A stretch of DNA of 5,968 nt, taken from NCBI GenBank assembly GCA_003490145.1, contig QULQ01000031.1, forward strand, positions 1 through 5,968, in the 5' to 3' direction. The translations under genes were made by a program, and so were the position numbers. Origin of the DNA: Lachnospiraceae bacterium OM04-12BH. Its GTDB lineage: Bacteria; Bacillota; Clostridia; Lachnospirales; Lachnospiraceae. Shown here in pieces: positions 1-5,215 of the stretch (its first letter is position 1; every line of letters begins with the position of its first letter). The notes under the pieces are model-generated. The model made no database searches, was not told the origin of the DNA, and saw nothing but the letters and a program-made list of their open reading frames with translations.

Positions 1-422
1 CCGGGATAATTTCTGCTCTGAAACATTTCGTAAATGCTTCTGTTCTGCTTCCATGATCCTTCTCCCCAGTATAAAACAATTTCAACTACCGGATAAACAT
101 CCTTCGCTTTGCCATCGTACTGTTCACGATATGCACTGCCAACATAACCTGCCTTCCTGAATATCATCTTGGAATCCCGTCTTGTCTGATTGGCAAACAG
201 GTACTGCATCGTCACCCGTCCATCATGTATTTCATACCTGGCTACATCTTCCAACTGGTTCCTCAGATTCTCTCTTCCCTGATATACAGTCTCTGTCGGT
301 GATGCCACGAAGTCGTCCTTATCAATCCTCTGCTCTCCCTCATATATCAATACATTAATGATATCAGCTGCTACATCCGGATATGTTTCAAAATTCTTTG
401 CTGTAAGATCATTTGTTTCCAT
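1..422 (-). CDS. Rpn family recombination-promoting nuclease/putative transposase (PD-(D/E)XK), partial, 3' end outside window
   Basis: The N-terminal 140 residues read without a stop from an ATG at 422 to the window edge, where the gene runs off. The start is set by AAGGAG at 428-433, five bases upstream. The sequence follows the Rpn/transposase_31 pattern common in Clostridia: an N-terminal helical segment (residues 11-35, with LIYEGEQRI), a strand ending in LFANQT (about 75-80), the AYREQY motif (98-102) after a GYVGS segment, and PVVEIVLYWG (111-120) followed by W and SIYEMF. Family members are PD-(D/E)XK nucleases linked to RecA-independent recombination, and they often occur in many copies per genome. 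The position where relatives usually have E-N-Q carries A-N-Q, so a catalytic acidic residue may be missing. Family assignment is fairly sure; activity is doubtful. Confidence 0.75.
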   Translation of the reverse strand, partial: METNDLTAKNFETYPDVAADIINVLIYEGEQRIDKDDFVASPTETVYQGRENLRNQLEDVARYEIHDGRVTMQYLFANQTRRDSKMIFRKAGYVGSAYREQYDGKAKDVYPVVEIVLYWGEGSWKQNRSIYEMFQSRNYP

Positions 423-433
423 CTGCTCTCCTT

Positions 434-941
434 ACTGGGAAATCCAGATGATGACAGATAATCCTTTCATTTAAAAATCCTCTAAAATCTCCCGCTTATA
501 TATTTTTGAAAATAAGCATAGATTTCAGATTTAGACGCCAGTCTGAACTGGCCTGACAGCAGCAGAAAAGATCCTTCCCTTGGTAAAAATCAATTTTTAT
601 TCTGCTCAATAATGAACACCTGACTCAATGATATTGTTTATCATTTCATATATGCTTACATTGAATTGTAAACATATCATATCATACATTTCATTTAGCA
701 ACAATATATTTTGGTCAGTTTATCGTTTTATAATATTTAATTTATAAACACATATCTACATCAGCTCATCTATAAAAATTTCATAAAGCTTCACGTGAAT
801 CTCTCTATAGTCGTAAGCGCAAAGTATTCCCACGCCAGACTTAATGAATCACATTCTGTGACACTTTTTCCATCCAGTTTCTGATTATTACTATCAGTCT
901 GCTTTTTCGACTAATTTCCATATCACTCATGCGCAAATTTC
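434..941. other. gene-poor interval with decayed short reading frames
   Basis: About 500 bases between the Rpn-type gene and the stop of the AAA/DUF4143 gene contain no intact gene. The middle (600-780) is strongly AT-rich. On the minus strand, 756-930 holds three overlapping short frames with protein-like composition. One starts at an ATG near 930, shortly after the ATPase stop, and reads MSDMEISRKSRLIVIIRNW before stopping. Another has SLSLAWEYFALTTIERF. A third, closed by TAG at 756-758, has AYDYREIHVKLYEIFIDELM. This could be a small frameshifted gene relic; I do not recognise the family. No convincing terminator follows the ATPase gene. Confidence 0.4.
676..704 (-). promoter_or_regulatory. 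possible sigma-A promoter for the Rpn-family gene
   Basis: Read on the minus strand, TTGTTG (699-704) and TATGAT (676-681) are separated by 17 bases in a very AT-rich stretch. The start codon is about 250 bases downstream, so the leader would be long. The TATGAT lies in a short ATGAT repetition, so a chance match is quite possible. Confidence 0.35.
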
Positions 942-2159
942 TCATCCCAAAAGCCAGTCGATGACATTCACAACTTTTATGCCATCGTAATTTCCGAGTG
1001 AAAAACGATCCAGTGTCAGGACAATCTTTTCATAATTATCCTGAATGCTCCGCAGCGGTCTCATCTCTCTTTCAAAGGTTTCTTCCGCCGTCATATCTGC
1101 AGTTACCTGATAATAGGTAAGAACACCTTCCTTCTGTGTCACAAAGTCGACCTCAGTAGAACCATATTTTCCAACATTGACTTTACCGCCCCTTCGTGAA
1201 AGTTCGAGATATACAATGTTCTCAATGGTAAATCCAAGATCGTATCGTTTTCTTGAAAGAATGTGGTTTCTGATTCCCATATCTACCATGTAAAACTTAT
1301 TGTTGACCTTTAAGAGCTGCTTTCCCACAATGTCAAATCGTTCAACAGGATAAAAAATGAAGGACTCTGTCAGAGCTTCAACATAATCGCTGACTGTGTT
1401 TTGGGATACTTTTCTGCCCGCTGAGGTCAGATAATCGGTTATATTTTTCATAGACACCGGACTACCGATAATGCTTGCCAGATACCTGGCAATTGTCTTC
1501 ACTAACGCAATGTCTGTGATTTTTCTTTTTCCACCCTCTTTTTCTCTTCTTGCCTGACGCTGTTCAATTTCTTTTACAATGACGGTATTGTAGATTCCCT
1601 CCAAATACTGATCTATTTTTTCATCCGTTCGGTTCATTACTGCCACATACGGAATTCCGCCAGTTTTCATAAACTCTGCAAAAGCTTCCTCTTTTGCCAT
1701 ACCTGTCACCGCCATATACTCGCGGAAAGAAAGCGGCAGCATCTTGATCTCTGTGTACCTTCCTGACAAAAGCGTTGCAAGCTCACTTGACAGCATATAT
1801 GCATTGGAACCTGTGATATAAACATCCACATGGTCTCTGATATAAAGGCTGTCAACCACTTTCTCGAATGATGAAACTTCCTGAACCTCATCCAAAAAGA
1901 TGTATGTCATCTTATCTGCACACAAACATTCTTTGAGATAGTTGTACAGCTTCATATAATCCTTTAAAGGTTCGTAATCCAGATTTTCAAAATTGATAGA
2001 AATAATCTGTTCTGGTGTGACTCCATTCGCTAAGAGTCTCTGCTGATACTGTTCCAAAAGTACAGATTTTCCACAGCGACGGATTCCGGTCACGACCTTG
2101 ATCTGCTGCTCGTCTTTCCATGCCCAAAGCTGGTCAAGATATTCTTTTCGTTCAACCAT
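942..2159 (-). CDS. AAA+ ATPase with AAA_14 domain and DUF4143-type C-terminus
   Basis: An intact 405-residue protein of a family widespread in gut Firmicutes and Bacteroidetes, with no firmly established function. The N-terminal AAA domain has Walker A GIRRCGKS (25-32), Walker B YIFLDE (86-91), a sensor-1-like segment YITGSNA (114-120) and a possible arginine finger in SGRYTE (R134). After the linker LPLSFREY comes a helical region and a winged-helix-like part (about 215-275). The C-terminal DUF4143-type module has E319, EVDFV (336-340) and YYQV (349-352), a spacing like that of PD-(D/E)XK folds. Length is normal for the family. The ATG at 2159 follows AAGGAG (2170-2175) after ten bases. The gene stands alone with its own promoter. 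Family members lie near mobile or defence genes often enough to suggest an accessory role, but substrate and partner are unknown. Confidence 0.88.
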   Translation of the reverse strand: MVERKEYLDQLWAWKDEQQIKVVTGIRRCGKSVLLEQYQQRLLANGVTPEQIISINFENLDYEPLKDYMKLYNYLKECLCADKMTYIFLDEVQEVSSFEKVVDSLYIRDHVDVYITGSNAYMLSSELATLLSGRYTEIKMLPLSFREYMAVTGMAKEEAFAEFMKTGGIPYVAVMNRTDEKIDQYLEGIYNTVIVKEIEQRQARREKEGGKRKITDIALVKTIARYLASIIGSPVSMKNITDYLTSAGRKVSQNTVSDYVEALTESFIFYPVERFDIVGKQLLKVNNKFYMVDMGIRNHILSRKRYDLGFTIENIVYLELSRRGGKVNVGKYGSTEVDFVTQKEGVLTYYQVTADMTAEETFEREMRPLRSIQDNYEKIVLTLDRFSLGNYDGIKVVNVIDWLLG

Positions 2160-2182
2160 ATCTGTATTTCTCCTTTTTTCTC

Positions 2183-2211
2183 AGTATAGTATATTATACG
2201 CAGAATATCAA
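2183..2211 (-). promoter_or_regulatory. promoter of the AAA/DUF4143 ATPase gene
   Basis: On the minus strand TTGATA (2206-2211) and TATACT (2183-2188) are spaced by exactly 17 bases, a near-consensus sigma-A promoter. Transcription would start just upstream of the AAGGAG site, giving a leader of roughly 20 bases. A second hexamer TATAAT lies between them but lacks a matching -35. The same pair of hexamers at the same spacing drives the ATPase gene that starts at 4907. Confidence 0.7.
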
Positions 2212-2268
2212 ATTATTTTCCCATTTCGGAAACTTTTATTTTATTCAGCTTAATATTTTCCAGTTTCA

Positions 2269-2478
2269 GAAACACATCGGATACGGGGCTGCACGCAGAA
2301 CATATTTATTGACTCCGCCATCGATCGGATCTATCAGATCTCGACCGGCGTTCCGCGGATGGTAAACTGCGTCTGCGAAAAGAGCCTGATGTATGCCAGT
2401 CAGACGCAAAAGCGGCTGGTCGATGACCAAATGGTCAGCTATGTGGCAGAACACGAAATGCTTGTTGTGAATGAGTAA
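2269..2478 (+). pseudogene. C-terminal relic of an ExeA/TniB-like transposition AAA+ ATPase
   Basis: The plus-strand frame from 2281 to TAA at 2476-2478 encodes 65 residues matching the C-terminal lid of ExeA/TniB-like ATPases: IFIDSAIDRIYQ, then the sensor-2-like STGVPRMVN, CEKSLMYASQ, and the terminal RLVDDQMVSYV. In this family the ATPase works with a DDE transposase in target selection. The conserved KHIGY that should precede AGC is present at 2270-2284, but in another frame (AAA CAC ATC GGA TAC), so one base appears lost near 2285. The remaining ~200 N-terminal residues, including the Walker motifs, are absent. The stretch is clearly richer in GC than its neighbours, consistent with a foreign insertion. 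The frameshift is inferred from remembered family pattern, not an alignment. Confidence 0.65.
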
Positions 2479-2541
2479 GCGAACGCCGCCGAAGAAAATC
2501 TCCGGCGACGATAACCCATACGACGTTCATGACGCAAAACT

Positions 2542-2589
2542 GAGCAGTTCAGCAACAGCTCATGAGAGCAGTTCCATGACAGCTCATGA
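2542..2589 (+). repeat. 24-bp tandem repeat, two copies
   Basis: 2542-2565 and 2566-2589 are adjacent 24-base units that agree at 20 of 24 positions. Both begin GAGCAGTTC and end ACAGCTCATGA; only four central bases differ (AGCA against CATG). A partial third copy, TCAGCAACAG, follows at 2592-2601, and a related GTTCATGAC precedes at 2525-2533. The palindrome TCATGA recurs at 2527, 2560 and 2584. The repeat lies 63 bases past the transposition-ATPase stop, where a subterminal transposase-binding array would be expected; that role is inference. Confidence 0.7.
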
Positions 2590-2645
2590 AATCAGCAACA
2601 GGTATATCAATTCAAGCATTCTGCCTTTATTATGAATGTTTTATC

Positions 2646-2684
2646 AAAATAAAAATGGCGAAGTGCTTATCGTAACACTCCGCC
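2646..2684 (-). terminator. rho-independent terminator of the minus-strand ATPase cassette
   Basis: On the minus strand an 11-bp stem (GGCGGAGTGTT with AGCACTTCGCC, two G-T pairs, six-base loop, 2657-2684) is followed directly by ATTTTTATTTT. It lies about 70 bases past the stop of the Abi_2 relic and would end transcription begun at 4962-4990. In the plus direction no T-run follows. Confidence 0.8.
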
Positions 2685-2689
2685 GAAAG

Positions 2690-2723
2690 CCTAACCGGTT
2701 TGAGCAAAAAATGCTTGGTTAGG
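2690..2723. repeat. inverted repeat CCTAACC/GGTTAGG
   Basis: Seven-base perfect arms at 2690-2696 and 2717-2723 enclose a smaller AGCA/TGCT hairpin with an A-rich loop. It sits immediately upstream (in minus-strand reading) of the terminator, so a cassette transcript would carry two hairpins in a row. There is no T-run of its own, so it may instead be a mobile-element scar or an RNA-stabilising stem. Confidence 0.5.
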
Positions 2724-2756
2724 TCTGCTTTACTATTTTATGCAGCTCTGCTTCAT

Positions 2757-3071
2757 TTATACACTTAGATGTGCTTTCCAATCCGCCGGAAGATTCATTG
2801 CTGTAAGACTGACTACACCAATATTATTTTGAATCAGCTTATCAAAAGCATCAACAAATACTGTCCACTCCTCATCGGATGAACGCAGATACTTCATTGC
2901 CAGTAGGATTTGATACAAACCGTTATGTGCTGGCGGTGGTGTGACCTTATCTGCATTCAGAATTTCCGGTGTCGTATGTATTGTGCGATTGTAAATTCTG
3001 GAATTATGAGCACACATATTACGCAATACTGAAACGCCCTGTATCCATGAAGCAAGCTCCTTGCCACCAAA
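2757..3071 (-). pseudogene. C-terminal relic of an Abi_2 (AbiD/AbiF-like) abortive-infection protein
   Basis: The open frame from 3071 to TAA at 2757-2759 encodes 104 residues: FGGKELASWIQG, then the hallmark LRNMCAHNSRIYNR, then GLYQILLAMKYL, and the closing LPADWKAHLS. The RN-x-C-AH motif with downstream N-R is the signature of the Abi_2 C-terminus (a HEPN-like RNase motif), and the ending fits the family. Full proteins are about 300 residues, so the N-terminal two thirds are missing. A TAA at 3072-3074 closes the frame upstream, with no start codon or ribosome site in the right place (a TTG at 3026 lacks one). Members of the family block phage growth, in some cases through RNase activity; this copy should be dead unless read by frameshifting. 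It lies in the same direction as, and 3' of, the ATPase pair. Confidence 0.75.
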
Positions 3072-3144
3072 TTATAAATTCTTCTGTCAAGTCATCAATA
3101 TTTTCCCATTTACTGCCTTCTGTGACGCTATCTAAAGCATTCAT
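3019..3144 (-). CDS. short ORF (41 aa) overlapping the Abi_2 relic in another frame, doubtful
   Basis: An ATG at 3144, nine bases after AGGAG (3154-3158), opens 41 codons ending at TAA 3019-3021. The first 25 residues (MNALDSVTEGSKWENIDDLT, then EEFII) look protein-like. The rest is simply the Abi_2 sequence read out of frame. The most economical view is that the first half belongs to a decayed gene joined to, or frameshifted from, the Abi_2 relic: one extra base near 3072 would fuse EEFI to FGGKELASW. I do not recognise the N-terminal part. Confidence 0.3.
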   Translation of the reverse strand: MNALDSVTEGSKWENIDDLTEEFIIWWQGACFMDTGRFSIA

Positions 3145-3224
3145 AATAATGCTCTCCTACCATGACATCTGAATAATTCAACTCCTTACATTTCTGCAAG
3201 CGCCTTTCCAAATTTCAATAAATA

Positions 3225-3743
3225 TTATCGTAACAAGTCCAGCAATGTATATTCACCCTTTTGAACTTTTGACATTTCATAATATTTCTTTATTGTCGTA
3301 ACAAGAATCCTCGGATCGCTGAAGTACGTTTTCACAAAATCATAGGACTTTACCTCCGTCATCTTCAAATCCTCTTTGCAAAAACTGCTGGGTTTCTTCC
3401 CGGTTTTCTTGAATTCCTTATACTTATTCTCATTAAAGATGATTAGCATCTCTATTTCCGGTGCCGTAATAACATTAATCACATCCACCTTGCCAGCGTA
3501 TGCCTTACTGAGCTTAAAGTTTTCACGTCTTGAGTCAAGAATTCTAATAACAGAAATCTTATCCATAAATCCTTTTCTCAAATATTTTTCTTCAAACTTC
3601 TTGCCTTCCCGACAGCGGATCACTTCTTCCTCAATCATCTCTTCTCGGGAAAAAATCAGGAGCCCATAATCCAAGAGTATATCTATAATGGCAGTTTCAG
3701 CTGCGCCCTCACAGATACATGCCTTATATTTTGCTAATTCCAT
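3225..3743 (-). CDS. small TOPRIM/RloB-like protein, putative effector partner of the upstream AAA ATPase
   Basis: An intact 172-residue soluble protein. It opens with a strand ending in ICEGAAE (residues 10-16), the glutamate-containing turn typical of TOPRIM-like and RloB-like nucleases. A helix and LLIFSREE follow, then a second strand VIRILDSR (65-72, D70) where the metal-binding aspartate would lie, and VITAPEIEMLIIF (91-103), which resembles the P-x-x-E-x-W/L segment of RloB. A basic region and VKSYDFVKTYFSD complete it. No signal peptide or membrane segment is visible. Its ATG at 3743 is served by AGGAGG (3749-3754), which overlaps the TAG stop of the ATPase gene (3753-3755), so the two are probably translationally coupled. 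AbiLii/RloB (about 200 aa or more) and PARIS AriB are larger. The nuclease role is inferred from motif order and context, not shown. Confidence 0.6.
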   Translation of the reverse strand: MELAKYKACICEGAAETAIIDILLDYGLLIFSREEMIEEEVIRCREGKKFEEKYLRKGFMDKISVIRILDSRRENFKLSKAYAGKVDVINVITAPEIEMLIIFNENKYKEFKKTGKKPSSFCKEDLKMTEVKSYDFVKTYFSDPRILVTTIKKYYEMSKVQKGEYTLLDLLR

Positions 3744-3752
3744 GGGTACCTC

Positions 3753-4907
3753 CTATGCAAGAAAGGCAGCGATACTCTTCTTTAGCTGCATATATGCCTC
3801 GTATGTCGGAGTCGTACCTTCAAGAAAACCGCTCTGGTATGCATCGCTCTTCTTGATATCATTTCTTTTCAGTATATTTGATAGATTCTCTACTGTGATG
3901 CCATTACGATTTCTGGTAATAAATATGCTATCATTACGATCATACTCATCAAGTAATTCCGGATAATGTGTAGAAAAGATAAGTATACCACCTTTTTTGT
4001 TCAGCTTGCTGTCCATGAAGAATCGCATCAGTGTCGTAACAATTTCTTTATTGAAATGGTTCTCTACTTCATCTACAACAATATACCCACCTTTTTGCAA
4101 TACTTCCTGCGCAAGGGTAAAAGTAATCATTCCTTTTACCGTACCTGATGAAAGGTAGTTGTTCAGTTCCACCGGATTATTAAGAAGAATTTCCTCTTTT
4201 CCCTTGAATTTCAGATGGATTAGTGTCCTATTGTCATTTTCATCAAAATGCAACCTCTCAATTGTCGGATCCAAGAATGTAATGACCTCTGTAGGAATAT
4301 CTTCTGAGAATGGAAGAACATTTTCATTCGTATATTTCAAAAGATTTACTATACGTATATGTTCCTTTGTCTTTTTATTCCTGGCAATCATAATACTTAC
4401 ATCTTCGGATAAAAATTCTTCCTGGCTGCTCCTGATTATCGCCGGCTCTTTTCCCTCAAAATCAAGCATTGCCTTGCGGGTAGTCACTTCAACTACATTC
4501 TTTTTCCATAAAGACTCTGAGACAATACTGTAATTTGTCCCTTCTGACTTACTTTTCTTGGATGCAATAATCGTTTCCAATCGACAAATTTCATTCGTCT
4601 TTCCGGAAAAGAAATACATATTCAATTTAACTTCTTTTGCGTCTCCCAATATATCTCTGGTTTCAATGTGGTTAATTGGCTCATTATTGATTATTTCTAA
4701 AGCAAGCAGAATAACCTTTAATACAGATGTCTTACCGGATGCATTGATACCAATAAAACCAGTTGCAGAATTTAAATAAATATTTGAAAATAACGGATAC
4801 AGAATACTCTTTTGTTCTTCTGCGATTCTCTGCTGCGCATAAAAGGTCAAATCAAGCTTTTCCTTGAATAGCGGTAATCCTTCCGCTGTAATACGAAGAA
4901 GTTTCAT
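3753..4907 (-). CDS. SMC/ABC-type AAA ATPase (AAA_15/AAA_21), putative anti-phage sensor
   Basis: A 384-residue protein. The ATG at 4907 is preferred to the upstream TTG at 4919 because GGAGG (4913-4917) lies five bases before it and inside the longer frame. It starts with a strand and LPLFKEKLDLTF, typical of this ATPase class. Walker A is GINASGKT (53-60), an ABC-signature-like LSSGTVKG is at 252-259, Walker B YIVVDEVEN is at 275-283 (D279, E280), and an H-loop histidine is in FSTHYPEL (H314). Unlike OLD proteins it has no C-terminal TOPRIM domain; that part seems to be supplied by the next gene. Related ATPases in AbiL, PARIS and Gabija-like systems sense infection and license a nuclease. 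The gene leads the cassette from a strong promoter. Fold and ATPase role are secure, the defence role is inference. Confidence 0.85.
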   Translation of the reverse strand: MKLLRITAEGLPLFKEKLDLTFYAQQRIAEEQKSILYPLFSNIYLNSATGFIGINASGKTSVLKVILLALEIINNEPINHIETRDILGDAKEVKLNMYFFSGKTNEICRLETIIASKKSKSEGTNYSIVSESLWKKNVVEVTTRKAMLDFEGKEPAIIRSSQEEFLSEDVSIMIARNKKTKEHIRIVNLLKYTNENVLPFSEDIPTEVITFLDPTIERLHFDENDNRTLIHLKFKGKEEILLNNPVELNNYLSSGTVKGMITFTLAQEVLQKGGYIVVDEVENHFNKEIVTTLMRFFMDSKLNKKGGILIFSTHYPELLDEYDRNDSIFITRNRNGITVENLSNILKRNDIKKSDAYQSGFLEGTTPTYEAYMQLKKSIAAFLA

Positions 4908-4933
4908 GAGTGCCTCCAAATTTATTAACAGTT

Positions 4934-4946
4934 TTTACGTTTTTAT
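4934..4946. repeat. 13-bp direct repeat, leader copy (candidate operator)
   Basis: TTTACGTTTTTAT on the plus strand, identical to 4996-5008. This copy lies just downstream of the predicted transcription start, in the 5' leader of the ATPase gene. No regulator gene is visible in the window. Confidence 0.55.
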
Positions 4947-4961
4947 TCTTAATATAGGAAT

Positions 4962-4990
4962 AGTATACCACTTGTCGTGTAATTTATCAA
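4962..4990 (-). promoter_or_regulatory. promoter of the ATPase/TOPRIM-like cassette
   Basis: On the minus strand TTGATA (4985-4990) is followed after 17 bases by TATACT (4962-4967), preceded by TGG, so it also has the extended -10 TGn element. The start of transcription would be near 4955, about 48 bases before the ATG. Two copies of a 13-base motif flank it (4934-4946 and 4996-5008). Confidence 0.8.
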
Positions 4991-4995
4991 CGAAC

Positions 4996-5008
4996 TTTAC
5001 GTTTTTAT
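4996..5008. repeat. 13-bp direct repeat, upstream copy (candidate operator)
   Basis: The second TTTACGTTTTTAT copy lies five bases upstream of the -35 box. The distance between copies is 62 bases, close to six helical turns, which would place bound proteins on the same face. A related TTTACGT occurs at 5094-5100. Confidence 0.55.
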
Positions 5009-5060
5009 AATAATCAACCTGTCCGGTTCTGTAAACTGGTAGGGATGTGCCGTCTAAACA

Positions 5061-5091
5061 AAACGACATTTAACCGACACTCAAACCGACA
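5061..5091. repeat. three phased CGACA repeats, candidate transposon end
   Basis: CGACA occurs at 5064-5068, 5075-5079 and 5087-5091, spaced 11 and 12 bases, each preceded by A-rich sequence. Read on the minus strand this is TGTCGGTTT, TGTCGGTTAAA, TGTCGTTTTG. A terminal TGTC followed by serial short repeats is the style of TniA/Tn5090-type and some Tn7-like ends. If so, the element lies to the left with its boundary at 5091. No matching inverted end is seen elsewhere in the window, so it is a candidate only. Confidence 0.45.
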
Positions 5092-5104
5092 ATTTTACGT
5101 AAGT

Positions 5105-5130
5105 AAAGAAGTCCCCGAAGGAACTTCTTT
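5105..5130. repeat. hairpin AAAGAAGT/ACTTCTTT
   Basis: Eight-base complementary arms with a short C-rich inner stem and a GAA-containing loop. No T-run follows on either strand, so it is a weak terminator at best. It lies just outside the candidate transposon end. Confidence 0.45.
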
Positions 5131-5181
5131 CACCACAAATCATATTCATTTTTATCGAGGACAGTCCGGTTGATAATCCTA

Positions 5182-5197
5182 CTGTTTTACAAAACAG
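5182..5197. promoter_or_regulatory. 16-bp palindrome next to a TATAAT box (candidate operator)
   Basis: CTGTTTTACAAAACAG has perfect seven-base arms around a two-base centre. It sits four bases upstream of TATAAT (5201-5206) on the plus strand. TTGATA at 5170-5175 is 25 bases from that box, too far for a normal promoter, so whether transcription starts here is unclear. It precedes the IS21 relic. Confidence 0.4.
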
Positions 5198-5206
5198 GGG
5201 TATAAT

Positions 5207-5215
5207 GGGGGGGGG
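5207..5215. repeat. run of nine G
   Basis: Nine consecutive G directly follow TATAAT and directly precede recognisable IstA sequence. Such a tract is unusual in this AT-rich context and could be a slippage site, a junction scar or a sequencing artefact. Confidence 0.7.

Noticed and set aside
849..869. TCACA-TTC-TGTGA hairpin followed by five T on the plus strand
   Set aside because: The stem is only five pairs with a gap before the T-run, and no plus-strand gene precedes it.
2120..2454. Plus-strand 81-aa and minus-strand 62-aa frames here
   Set aside because: They overlap the ATPase promoter and the transposition-ATPase relic in the wrong frames, lack ribosome sites and match nothing recognisable; only the KHIGY piece of the plus frame is a true homology fragment.
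3376..4779. Several plus-strand frames of 60-124 aa opposite the ATPase and TOPRIM-like genes
   Set aside because: They are antisense shadows with low-complexity F/S/L-rich translations and no ribosome sites.
4905..4919. Upstream TTG start for the AAA ATPase at 4919
   Set aside because: It would place the GGAGG ribosome site inside the coding sequence; the ATG at 4907 has that site at ideal distance.
5021..5171. GTCCGGTT occurring at 5021-5028 and 5164-5171 on either side of the candidate transposon end
   Set aside because: An eight-base match 143 bases apart with different flanks is too weak to call a target duplication or att site.
5170..5206. TTGATA...TATAAT promoter on the plus strand
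   Set aside because: The spacing is 25 bases, well outside the usable range, and no alternative -35 is evident.
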